A stretch of 64,000 nucleotides of DNA, taken from positions 501,001-565,000 of the forward strand of contig LSRY02000020.1 in assembly GCA_001643675.2 (NCBI GenBank), given 5' to 3'. Below are positions 36,379 through 47,300 of the stretch, in pieces; position 1 is the stretch's first letter; every line of letters starts with the position of its first letter. The notes under the pieces were generated by a model. It saw only the letters and a list, made by a program, of their open reading frames with translations. It was not told the origin of the DNA and made no database searches. Position numbers and translations under genes: made by a program. This DNA comes from Monocercomonoides exilis (taxonomy: Eukaryota > Preaxostyla > Oxymonadida > Polymastigidae).

Positions 36379-38239
36379 TCAATTGACCGCCAATGGAATA
36401 GTATCTTCTGCAATTAAAGGAAGTTCTTGAGTTCTATTTCTCCTGCGACTTGACGCACTTAAGCTTTTTGTTTCTGTTGTATTTACGAATGCTTGAGAAT
36501 CTTCCTGATCAACCAGAAGATCATCAATCATCTGATAAATGTCATCGACTTGTTGCTGACTTAAAGCATCTAAACTCTCACATCCATTGTTTCTATTTGA
36601 ATCTTCTAACCCAACCAACACATCATTTCCACCTTCAGTCTCATCATTAAGCATTTGTCTTTCGCTCATATCAATTCGCTTTTGTTTGTCATTATCAGAA
36701 GAAGAGCTACTGGAGCTACTTTGCTTCTGATTTGCACATAGTTTGCTGCATCGAGTTGGACAGAATGGCAAAGATGGGAGAGCATTGCTTGAAACAAGCG
36801 ATGGTGGAATAACGAAAAGTCGTCTTAGGAGCAAGCGCAGAGCTTTTATGAAAGAGATTTTAGTTTTTGAATAGTCATTTTTCGATGGCCAGAGGCTTGC
36901 AATGCTCACAATAGAGAATGGTAAAAGGATCAGAGAAATAAACAGCAGCATCATCGAACCTAATAAAACAATGACATGATCATTCTTTAAAGAAATGAAA
37001 AAAAAAAACAGAAAGATGCAATGAATATGATTGAAATTATTACAAGTCATGATTTTTTCTCTTCGAATAGATTCATTTAAAAGGTCATAAAAAAAACTTT
37101 CACCGCTTTTCATCACTGAAGATACAGTTGAAGCATACCAAATAATCAGATCCATTTGTTTTGATGCATCCATAAACCAATGTTACCATCATCGTTACAC
37201 ATTCAATGGAGCTTCCGAGAAAACTTCCGATGGCAAATAACGAAAACAGTCCATTATTTCTTCTCCCTACGCAGCTGTTTACTGCAGGGCAATGATGGTC
37301 AAATCCGACAACACAACATTCACAATCATCGCAATGAGAAGTATGAGGAGGTTGGTAGATTTGGCATGTTTGACAGAACTCAAATTGCTCAATAGGAAAC
37401 CCGACTCCATCCGACCCATCGTTTCCCATTTCTTCTGATGTTTTATCGTTTTGAAGTGTTGAATGCAGGGTATGTTCAGAATGTAAAGCTTGTTGAGATG
37501 ATTGGCAATCTTTAATTAGTGAAGTTGGTCGATCATATTCCGAGAAGATTTGTGATGGAAGTGGAGAAGGAGTAGAAAATTGGAAGTTTTGTAATACAGG
37601 ATCCTTGTATGTCTGAAATTTCTGACTTTTGTTATCTTTAGGTTTCTCTGAGATTTCTTTAATTGACGTTTGAATTGAATTGCTCCCTTGCGCTTTCTCT
37701 GGAAATAATAATGATGAATTCTAAATATTAGTTTAAGCAACGTATATTAGATAAATAAATGCACATTTTCAGTTTTTGCTATGCTACTACGAGATGAAGG
37801 AGGCTGGTAAGGCTTCAGCAAAGGATGATTCTTTGGAAGTTGAAATCCTTTTGGCAAATAGCCTGGATCCGTGCACTGTATTGACATATATAGAGTCAAT
37901 GGGAGAATACTGCAAAAGATTACTTCAGCAAGAAATAATCCAAATGGTATCAATGGATATAAAAATACAAGACCACTTTGATAATAATGAATATTTTATT
38001 TTTGAAAAACAAGCATAATCTTTCTAAATATAAACCTAATAGAAACTCCCAATATTAGACTAATCAAGAAAACAGAGCCAACAGGAGACGGACCACACAT
38101 ACATCGCCCCTAAAACAATAGAAAATGGAAATATGTTTTTCAGTAAAAAGGAAAATACTTATAATTTAACAAGTTTAACCCAGCAACAAATGAAATTATG
38201 CGATGTTATTTGTGGCTTCCGATAGAGCTCCTTTTTCAT
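36379..38239 (-). CDS. DHHC-type protein S-acyltransferase
   Basis: Five exons, 38180-38239, 38036-38109, 37765-37975, 37126-37696 and 36379-36959, give 498 residues. After the short first exon the protein reads CCWGRCMCGPSP, an ERF2-like start, then two helices, a TDPGYLPKG element and a long polar loop. The zinc-binding Cys-rich domain follows (FCQTCQIYQPPHTSHCDDC), with the catalytic motif DHHCPAVNSCVGRRN, and then two more helices. The enzyme transfers palmitate to cysteines of substrate proteins at Golgi or plasma membranes. The usual W after DHHCP is Ala here. The C-terminal tail is Ser/Asn-rich. Splice sites for introns 3 and 4 (acceptor CCAGAG, donor GTATCT) were chosen to keep frame and are less certain. 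Confidence 0.85.
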
Positions 38240-38609
38240 GTACCAATAATTATATTATGGCTAAGGTTTATTTGGCACAATCATGAATTCATTAACTTAT
38301 TCCAGAAAAATTATAATCATTTCATTCAGAGAAATAATCATTTAATCTTGTAATTTACATTTATACGAAATGATGATAATTTTTCAACAAAAGTTATAAA
38401 TAATAAAACAAATCTTTAAAAAAAATATGATTGCAGTCTCTTCAAAAAATGAATCAAGCATGTGGATTTGATATCACAAATTAAGTATGAAGCGAATGCT
38501 ATGTCCCTGCATTTTGCTCAGGTTCACAATTTCCAGAGTGTTCATCAAAAACAGACGAAGCACAAAAATAGAAATAATTGTTTTAAAAAATACATCCTTA
38601 AATATCTTT
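38240..38609. other. Spacer between two minus-strand genes
   Basis: 370 bp AT-rich region; it holds the 5' flank of the DHHC gene and the 3' flank of the glycosyltransferase gene. Nothing else seen. Confidence 0.45.
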
Positions 38610-39545
38610 CTATGTAATTTTTTTCCTAGATCTTCTTGCACGAATAAAAGCAAATGGCTTTAAGAAGAGAAGACAAAATACAGGCAACAAAACAAGTCCA
38701 GCATAAATAAAAGCTTGACTAATCTTCTTTTGATTATCCGCTGCATCAAATGCAACTCTTCTAAGTGCCCTACTCATCTTTAACGCTTCTAGCTCTCGAG
38801 TGGAAGGATCATTTAGCCATTTTTCTACAACGCATGTATCGTTCCAATTACACATCACATTTAGTTTAAAAATTGTATCTTCCGTTCGTTTAACAATAAT
38901 TTTTGTATCATTTGGTACCCGTTTTTGAAGCGCTGTTTGAAGTGCAACATGTGCGGTCAAATAAATGTTCGGATCTCCCAAAGTGTAAAGCTTTTTAACA
39001 AGATCGACCCCTTCGTAATGCTTCTCGACAATGTAATCTCGAAATCCTTGATCAATTGCTTTGTGATATTCTTTGACCCATGCATTTATTACACTACTTC
39101 CTTTTGGAGCAATTAGGAAGCCATTTTCAATATATCTTATCCCCCAGTCAAAAGACGACAATGCAAGAAGCTGTGCTTGTTGTTCCTTTGCTTCTTCATG
39201 ATAGCGCTCAACAATTTTTGAATCTTTGAAATAAGTTGTTGCGTCTATCCATATTCCTCCATATTTTTCTAAAAGCCGTAAGCGAATGTAATCTGCTTTG
39301 TTTTGATCACAAAGCCAATAAAAATGTTTTGGAAAAGTTTTCATGTCCAGATAAAATTTAACGTTATCTGGATTTAAGAAAATTAACGGCATGTGATGAA
39401 AAATTTTAATGTTCCGTTCAATATAAGCAGGAACATGCCACGGCATTCTATTTCCCCAATACATCCATATTGTGGTTGGATACTCCTGAGAAACCTCCGC
39501 TCCCATCAGTAGAACACATAGCATTAAAATAAAATAACTTGACAT
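38610..39545 (-). CDS. Capsular-polysaccharide-synthesis-type glycosyltransferase, membrane anchored
   Basis: Single exon of 311 residues. A signal peptide or anchor (SSYFILMLCVLLMGAEV) precedes a catalytic region typical of the Caps_synth/Gly_transf_sug class: TTIWMYWGNRMPWHVPAYIE, then NKADYIRLRLLEKYGG directly before WIDATTYF. The IDA stretch corresponds to the DxD-like nucleotide-sugar site. A C-terminal helix (QAFIYAGLVLLPVFCLLFL) and the basic tail RARRSRKK suggest type I topology, with the catalytic part in the ER or Golgi lumen. The family is frequent in bacteria and in parabasalid-like protists, where it may decorate surface glycans. Donor and acceptor sugars cannot be inferred. Length is normal for the family and the gene looks intact. 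Confidence 0.87.
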   Translation of the reverse strand: MSSYFILMLCVLLMGAEVSQEYPTTIWMYWGNRMPWHVPAYIERNIKIFHHMPLIFLNPDNVKFYLDMKTFPKHFYWLCDQNKADYIRLRLLEKYGGIWIDATTYFKDSKIVERYHEEAKEQQAQLLALSSFDWGIRYIENGFLIAPKGSSVINAWVKEYHKAIDQGFRDYIVEKHYEGVDLVKKLYTLGDPNIYLTAHVALQTALQKRVPNDTKIIVKRTEDTIFKLNVMCNWNDTCVVEKWLNDPSTRELEALKMSRALRRVAFDAADNQKKISQAFIYAGLVLLPVFCLLFLKPFAFIRARRSRKKIT

Positions 39546-39953
39546 AGTATTAATGTTGAAATTAATTTGTTCTCAAAACGATATAAAAGCAAAAAGAATT
39601 AATTAAATAGAATTACGTTGGTAACATTTATAATGGGAACAATTGAAGTGTTAATCTTGAAGAATGAAAGAAAACCTCCATGTATCTGCAGCTTCAAAGC
39701 AAAATATGTTAAAATCGTTATTCAACAAAAAAGATTACAAAGAAAATTCAAAACATTCATACAAAAATTTTCAAATTTCAATTTTGCTCACTCTGTTTTT
39801 CACAAAAATTATTATTATTATTTTATTCTCTTTTCAATAAATTTTATTCAATTTTTTATTTCATTTTGCAAGAGTTTTGAAAAGATTGCATTTTTTTCCA
39901 ATCAACTTTATCCATAACAAAAATAGTTTGATCGTTGTTGAAGAAGCATTGAA
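39546..39953. promoter_or_regulatory. Divergent upstream region of glycosyltransferase and cyclin genes
   Basis: 408 bp between divergent start codons. An AT-rich frame on the plus strand (39618-39917) has neither a domain nor a matching splice donor into the cyclin, so I treat it as 5' flanking sequence. Confidence 0.4.
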
Positions 39954-40834
39954 ATGTGTGCAGTATCCGTACAGATTGTTAAACCAAGTTACCCTTCGGA
40001 TTCTTATTGTTCTAGTATTCGAGAAGATATATCTGTGGAGTTTGAAGCGTTATTTGTTTCTGTGGAAATTTTTTTAATTGTAAATTTAATTTATGAAATA
40101 CTTTTTATTCACATTTTTAAACGAATATCTTACGGTTGCTACTGAAACCTGCTAGCTCGCAAGATCTTATTGTTGGATCCATTTCAACTTCTCCTCAACC
40201 TTCAATTACTCCGACGAAACCATCAACTCCATTTTCACCAAGTCATTCATTCTTTGATATGCAAATTCCTTTTTCACTTGCAGAACAACGACCATCACTT
40301 AAATTTGTTATTGCTGCTTCTAATGCAATTTGCATCCTTCTTCAACCAGTTTTTCACGATTTATTTATTTCTGTAATTCCGACAGATCCAACCTTGGAAG
40401 ACTTTGACGAACTTTTTACAGAACACGGAAAGGTGATTCATGACAAAACAAAACATATGTTTCATTTCGTTGGACATTACGCACCAATAACCATTGGGGA
40501 GATAATTCATTCAATATTTTTATTTTATCAATTAATTCTTATTGAAGAAGATAACAAAAGCAATTTATCTTCAACGATCGTAACTGAAGATAACCTTGGA
40601 ACCCTTCTTATGTGTGGAATGATGATTTCTGTGAAGATGGATCGCGATGTACCTTTCAGAAATAGTTGGTGGGCAAAACTGTTCAGGATTGGTTTGGAAG
40701 TTGTGAATCAATCAGAATTGGTTTTTTTGGAAAAAATTCATTTTCAAACATTAATGGAAGAGAGAGATTTTCAAGATATGTTTACAGTACTTATCGGAGG
40801 ACTGCTGTTAAATGAGAGAAGAAACTCCCTTTGA
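39954..40834 (+). CDS. PHO80/cyclin-P-like cyclin
   Basis: Two exons, 39954-40039 and 40156-40834, give 254 residues; the intron uses GTTTGA...GCTAG and phases match. After a Ser/Pro/Thr-rich leader the cyclin box is readable: an Arg-containing helix (ITIGEIIHSIFLFYQLILIE), LGTLLMCGMMISVKMDRDVP, then NSWWAKLFRIGLEVVNQSEL and FLEKIHF. The WAK...G.....N..E pattern is typical of PHO80-like/P-type cyclins, which bind a CDK partner. Such cyclins govern phosphate responses or cell-cycle steps in other eukaryotes. The role here is not deducible. The box is followed by a short tail without PEST character, while the leader may be phosphorylated. Confidence 0.8.
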
Positions 40835-42063
40835 AAGTTTTAAATTCAAACATTTTAAAGTGTAAAAAAATCTTCTTTTTGATCCTTATTAACGATCCAT
40901 CGCTTCTGAACCATGAAAGTTATTTTGCATGTTTTTTAATTTCGAGCTTTTAGATTAAAATTATCGATATATGTTTTTTTATTTTGTTTTTATTTCTAAA
41001 TGTTAGCTGTACATTATTTCTACGCCTTTGATTGTTTTGTTTATTACAGGCCGTATTTGTGCTTTCATCTGTTTAACATACGTTTTTACCTTTATTTTTT
41101 ACAAGAACTTATTGTTATTTTTTTTCATATTGAACTTATAGATTTTTTGTTTGGAAGATTCGTTCCGATTATTTGGTAAGGTTTTACCTGAGAAATCGTT
41201 TTCGAATTGAACTTTGTTTGTTAGAGATTTTAGTTTTATTTTTAATGTTTCATGCCTGTATTACCTATGATGTGTTCCCTCTTATACTTTTATTTTTTTC
41301 TGTTTGCACTATAAGTGAGTGTGTAGTTTTATTATGATTTTAGAAATATTAAATGAAACAAAGGTATTTTTTGCCTTTTATAAAAAAGGAATATTGTAAA
41401 ATGATTAATATTGTTAATGTTAAGTTTGTTGTGTGACAACAAACGCTTTTTAATGGTACTTTTATGTTGGGATTTGGAGCGTTTTTTGTATTCTTCAGTA
41501 TGGCTTTTGATTTTATTATTATTATATTTTTTTTGTTTGATTCTTGAAAGTAAATATTGGATTTACAGAGACAACAAATCCACTGTTATTTGGCAATGGC
41601 ATTTCATAAGCATATTTCTGGATTATTACACTCGATATTTTATTTTTCATATAATATCCTTTTCATTTTATTTTTTTTTTATTTTTCATATTTCTTTCAA
41701 GATTCCATTTATTCCATTTGCTTTAATAAAACGACTGTCATTAATTAATCCTTTTTGATTTTTGAGATTTTTCAATTAAACTTTTTAAAAAATATACTTC
41801 ATCTTAATTTGCTAATATTCAATGAATTTATTGCCATTCATAACAGAAGCATAGTGATAATATTTAGATATCGTAAAGAATATCCGCAACGTGCAGTGTA
41901 TTACTTAAAAAGTATTTAGCCACGCATTACCAAAAGAGCGAAAATAAAATGAAGTGCTAATTACTATAACTTCAAAACTAAAAAAAAAAATCAGATAACA
42001 CCAATACAAAAGCGTTTCTTTTTAATTTTTCTTAAATGTACTGGTGCTGCTTAAAAACTTTGT
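40835..42063. other. T-rich convergent intergenic region
   Basis: More than 1.2 kb lie between the stop codons of the cyclin and p24 genes. The sequence is strongly T-rich on the plus strand. The hydrophobic frame at 41411-41758 starts without ATG and is explained by T-rich codons (Phe, Leu, Ile). I see no supported gene. Confidence 0.5.
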
Positions 42064-43006
42064 TCATGCAACTTTCTGAGAAACAAAGAAGCGTTTAAGA
42101 TAGAACACTTCCCACACAGATACTACAACAATGAAAATAATTGAAACAACAGAGTAACGTTTAACGGTTCGAAGTGTTTTTGCTTTATGAGTCGATTTGT
42201 TTTCAAATTTGTGGAAAGCGAACACAAAATTTTTTCGGTTGCGTTTGAACAGTTGAAATAAATTATTAAAAGTATTTAGTTAACACATAAATTAAGTCAA
42301 ATAAAAGTATACCTGACTGAGCTGCACTTTCTGTTTCCCGTTCTCGTGTCGCAGCGATTTCAGATGAAACTGCTTTTGAAACTTCTGCCATTGATCTAAC
42401 ATTTGCTGCGACATGATCAATTTCACTTGCTCCACTTTCAGCCTAACAAATTTGCGAAATTATTTGTAAAAGTTCAAAAAAAATATTTCCAAAACTCCTT
42501 TAAAAGTAACTGCAGATGCACCAGATCTCAATTTCAGATCAACGATTGTATGAACATCAAATATTGTGCTATCGACTAATCATAAATAAATTGTAAAAAA
42601 AAATATTCAAAAAAATAAATACCTTTTTCTGTTTTATTGTTCCAAAAACAAATAGAATAATCTCCATATGCTTGGGCGGTGAATGCAAACGATCCTTTAT
42701 CCAGATCAGTACGAGAAACGATAACTTTATGTTTTGAATCAGTAACCTTTTAATAATATCAATAGCAAAGAAAAATATATAATCAAATAAAGCAAAAAGA
42801 AGTTAATTATTTATACATCTTTTACAAAATTATTATTATCAAACGTTAAAATCAACAGTACGTCCATATGGAATTAAAGTGAAATTCCCGACAAAAAGTT
42901 CTCCGCTATTCAATTCTTCGAAAATGCACTGCTTTCCTGGATAACGAATCTCCAATTTGATGCTGGAGCTGAATGAAACCAACAGGCAAAAAATAAAGCC
43001 AATCAT
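42064..43006 (-). CDS. TMED: p24/TMED (emp24/gp25L) cargo receptor
   Basis: Five exons, 42845-43006, 42623-42746, 42496-42575, 42313-42442 and 42064-42182, code for 204 residues, the normal family size. A signal peptide (MIGFIFCLLVSFSSS) precedes the GOLD domain: KQCIFEELNSGELFVGNF, VTDSKHKVIVSRTDLDKGSF and YGDYSICFWNN, which hold the two conserved Cys. A helical region (EIDHVAANVRSMAEVSKAV) is followed by one transmembrane helix (YSVVSIIFIVVVSVWEVFYL) and a short tail, KRFFVSQKVA, with the FF and basic residues used for COPII/COPI binding. p24 proteins cycle between ER and Golgi, sorting cargo such as GPI-anchored proteins. The subfamily is not resolved. The start is only 50 bp from the divergent axonemal-type gene. 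Confidence 0.9.
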
Positions 43007-43056
43007 AATCTTGTCAGCTTTGTTATCTAACTTATGGGCAAAGATCAAACGGTTGA
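43007..43056. promoter_or_regulatory. 50-bp bidirectional start region
   Basis: Only 50 bp separate the start codons of p24 (minus) and the axonemal-type gene (plus). Both 5' UTRs and core promoters must lie here or overlap the opposite gene. No TATA box is apparent. Confidence 0.5.
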
Positions 43057-43896
43057 ATGGAACCAAGACCTTTTGTAAGAAGATACGGAGCTGGAGTACA
43101 TATCGGAAATTGGTTTGATTTTGCTTAATTGTATTTTATTCGTTGCCTATATTCACATTATTTGATTATTTGTTTGCTTTAGGGTTGAAGAAGATAAATT
43201 AAACGAAGATGTTGCTGAAGGGAGAGCACTTGGAACTATTAAACCCGATTCTGTTAAAACAAGATCATCTCCATTTGTTGTTAAACAAGATTTGACTTTA
43301 ACAGATATGCAATCAACAACAAAATCAACATATCAAGGAGTTCAAATTCCAACCGATTCTAGAGGAAAACGTGGAGATGTCTGCTTCTTTATTTTCAATT
43401 GTTTCATTTTATAATATTTGATAAATATTTTTTTCTCATATAACTTTTTGTTTTAATTCACAATAAATTTTTATTACTCAATTTGATTTAGGTTATCGAA
43501 GATGCTTTTGTGGCCACAGCTCGTTCAATGTTAAAACAGCCCGAACCAGAAAAAGTTGAAATGAAAGCAACTTCTCGTGAGTATGGTGGTTGGTCACCTG
43601 TTCAACCAACAGCTCCGCCAGTTACATCCACAACGTTAATGAAAAAAGAAAGAAGTTACAGAACAGAACAAGGCCCTCCAACAGAAGAAGAGCTTGCCGA
43701 ACTTAGAGAGAAGATAGCTCATCCTCCTCCCCTTTCTGAACCGATTTCAATTTATTGCAAGGAAGATGGCACACAGACTCGCAGCTTGGCTGGAACATTC
43801 TCTTCGGCAGTAGGAGGAAAGACTACATTCCGCAAACAATCTGACTTCACCATGCCAATCGATCAATACACAAAATCAAAGTGGAAAGATATTTGA
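43057..43896 (+). CDS. Axonemal-type protein with a CFAP161-like N-terminal motif
   Basis: Three exons, 43057-43112, 43183-43378 and 43492-43896, give 218 residues. The first intron splits the motif RRYGAGVHIGNWVEE, which is restored exactly by splicing. YGxGVxIGNWxE is the start of CFAP161/FAP161 and similar microtubule inner proteins of cilia. The rest does not obviously match CFAP161, which carries MIR-like repeats. It is basic and polar, with segments such as REYGGWSPVQPTAPPVT and DFTMPIDQYTKSKWKDI that look like the short motifs microtubule inner proteins insert between tubulins. I infer a ciliary doublet protein in a flagellated cell, but not which one. Confidence 0.62.
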
Positions 43897-44325
43897 GAAA
43901 CACATCAACTTTAAAATATATTGACATTTTGAGAAATAATGAGACATTTGTTTTTCAACTTGTTTCAAAACACTTCACATCACTTCAACCTTTTCGTCGT
44001 ACCTCTTCTATGTTTTACTGTTATTGTATCTTTCATTTTTTCGTGAAAAAAATTTAAAGTTATGTTTAATTTGGTTTTTGAATATCATTATCAAAAAAAG
44101 CACTTTGAAAAAAATTTTTTCTCGATGCCCTTTTCCTTTCATCCAATAAATACTCTTCGCGTCAACAGTTACTAAATTCAGAAGTTTATCAACGAAAATA
44201 AAAGAGATTGTATTGGATGAATTGATCTTTATTCTTTTCTCATTAAAAATGAAGTGATTTGAGAATGGAAATTGTAACTGAAGAATCAAAAAAAGCAATA
44301 TTAAATGAATTGAATATGTTGCATT
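43897..44325. other. Convergent intergenic region
   Basis: 429 bp AT-rich stretch between the 3' ends of the axonemal-type gene and RRP5; nothing recognised. Confidence 0.5.
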
Positions 44326-47300
44326 TTACTCTTCGTCAAGCTCTTCACCTTCTTCATCGTCATCTTCCATTTGGAACGGAATTCCCATCGACTCGAGCTC
44401 TTCTTTTTGCTGTTGCGTCTTCAATGTTGTGAACTGGTCGGCAATCTCCTTCACTCTTTCCATTGTGCTGTTATCTCCATATTTCTCTTCAAAAGCCTTG
44501 TATCGCTTGATCAGGAACATCATCTTCTTCGATGACGAAACTCGTAGAGTGCACGCTCTTTCATACATTGCCCTGCACACTTCAATTGCTTCCCTCAGCT
44601 TCGCCTCCATTCTTTGTACTTCCTCTCCCTTTTCTCCGTCTGCACCTTTTCCTTTCTTTCCTTGTTTATTTTTCCGTTTATTTCCCTCATTTTCCAATCC
44701 TGCTTTTCCTTTTTCCTCGAGGTCCTTCTGTCTTCTTGCCACTTCCTTCTCTTCCAAATCAAAGAACACTGACCACAAATCCATTCTTTTCGGGTTGTTT
44801 GTGATCATCTCTTCAATCGCAGCTCGCCCTCTAAGCAGAAGATGGGCCTGGAAAAAGCAGCGCACGCAGTGTGTGCACAGCTCGATGTACTCCTTTGCAG
44901 ACAGACTCTGCTTTGCTCTGTCAATCAACTGGTCAAAGTACACCTCACTCTCTTCTCTCTCATCCTCGTCTAATATCTCTTCAAATTTGTCTTCCAACTC
45001 TTTCTGCTCAAGTGCTCCTGCTGAATAACCAGCTCCTTCCACTTCCATCGAATTGCTATCAGAAGCCTTCTCCGCAGCACGTTGCTTCTTTTGCCTCGCT
45101 TCATCATCAATGGCATACTTCACAATGCTCCTCCATATGATCATTGATCCTTTCGCCTTCTTTGCCATCTCATCGCAAACTGTCTTTGCAACTCTGAACT
45201 GCCCAGCTCTCTGAAGCAGCTCCAAAGCACGAGGATAGATCTTGTTCTTATTCACTGCAGCAGCAGCTTCTCTCAGCACTTGAAGGAAGACAGCTCCACC
45301 AGCTGCACCTTCTTCATCACCTGAGATGTCAGAAGAAGAAGCTGGCGTGATCATTGGCAGCTTCGCAGATGATGTCATCAAGCGCACCTCAAGTGCAAGC
45401 AACCCAGCCCAAACATCTATTCGTTCGTCTTCTTTCTCAGGGCTGATTCTTGAAAGACCTCTTCGTGCAATTTTCCTTGCTGCGTCTGTCTCGCCAATGG
45501 CAATGAGATGGGCCATGTACCGCAGCCACACTTGAGCAGAATCTGGATGTGCCACAAGAAGTCGCTCGTAGTCTGCTTCAGTTGTTGGTGCTTGCGATGC
45601 TGGATTCAACAAGAACGGAGTGGGACCTGCTTTAGAGGCGCTGACACGAGAAGCAGATGCTTCGGATGGAGATGTCTCAATAGCATTCTTTTTGGTGCTT
45701 TGCTGGGCATTCTCTTTCTGTGCTTTCTTTGAAGATGCAGAAGTTGTTTCAGTTAACGTGTGTCTGTCTGCGGTGATGAATCCAGGGGGCGGAGATGGGG
45801 ATGGGCTTGGTGAAGGTGCTGGATGCACATCAGACGATTCGTTGCCTTCATCGTCGCTTTCATTCAAATGCTCTAATTCATCGTCTTCAATATCAGACAT
45901 GTCAGAGTCGAGCAAATCTTCTTCACCAGCTTCATCAGCCTCGGACAGATGGAAATCCTCATCTTCTTCCTCTTCGCTTTCATCATCTTCATCATCTCCT
46001 GAATCCTTGGCATTTTTCCTTTTCTCTCTCATCAGCTCCATCATTGAATTCATTGCAGAAGTGCCTTCTTTGATATCCAATTGCTGTGAAATGTCAGAGC
46101 CATCATCTTCTTCTTCCTCTTCTCCTTCTCCATTTGTAAAGTAGCTTGGCTTCAACCCAACCCACACTTTCTTTTCTTCCACTGAAACTTTTGTTACTTT
46201 AGCTTTGACAATATCGCCCACCTCATAAAACTCTTTAGTGTCAAACGAATATGTTCCATCAGTTCCTTTCTCAACTTTCGCATCTGTCAGTTCAGAAACA
46301 TGTGCAAATGCAGAGAAAGGTGGCTTCTTCTTCCTCTGAGCAGAGCTGGAATCAGCAGCTTGCTCGTTGAGTTCTTCTTTCGTAACAGGCACCATAAACA
46401 GACCGAAGTTCTGCACACCTGACACACGGCACTGCAGCACCTGACCAACCTTCAGGTCAGCAATGCGGAGAGGAGGAGGAGGGATAGTGGTTCTTGTTCT
46501 CAACGTGATCTCATACCCACAGTTTCTCACAAAAGCAGGCTTGCTCTTTTCTTCGCTGCTGTCTTTTGGCTTGCTTGTCTCAATTTCTTCTTCATCGCTT
46601 TTCGGCTTCTCTTCTTCTGTTTCCATCTCATTTGCACCCGTCCCTTTGAAGACGACTTGATGCACAGCAGCAACAAGTCGCTTTCCACTTGGGTAATCTG
46701 CAGCTGGGTCGACGACATAGTCATCTCTTAGCAGATACATTGGAATCTTCCCGCACAACACATGCGACAGCCACACAATCACTCCCATGCGCTTCGCTGC
46801 CACTTTCACATACACTTCCAGACGCTGTCCAGCTGTCAATGACTCAATGAACGATGCTGGATCATAGAGAGATGGGAGGAAGTTCATGCGGAAGAACTTG
46901 GCAGCTTTGTTGTTGAGCACATTGAACAGCGGAGGGAACGGGATGGCTGCAGAAGATGAATGCTTTCCGCTGCTTTGAACAGCTGTGGCTTCGGAATGCG
47001 ATGAATTAGTGGGGTAAATTGGTGGAAGAGGGAATGGATCAACATACGGATCAGGATTCTCTGAGGTGTTTTTCAGCACAAGAGAAGAAGCAGCAGTTGC
47101 TGATCCATCTTCCTTTTTGTTTGATTCCTTTTCTGTCTTCTCCTTCGCTGCTGTATCAATAACAGCAGTCGACTGCGACAGAAGTGTCTGAGTCAACGGC
47201 TCAACGAACGACAGCGCCTCATCGACGATCTCCTTCTTTGTGGAGACGAACAGCATCGGCGTCAAATCTGTGGGGCTTACCTTTCTGTAGTCAACGGCCA

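Noticed and set aside
39618-39917. 99-codon plus-strand frame upstream of the cyclin
   Set aside because: No domain, no donor joining the cyclin in phase, and Lys/Phe/Ile composition matches AT-rich flanking DNA.
41411-41758. Hydrophobic 115-codon frame
   Set aside because: It starts at TTG and consists of Phe/Leu/Ile codons expected from T-rich DNA.
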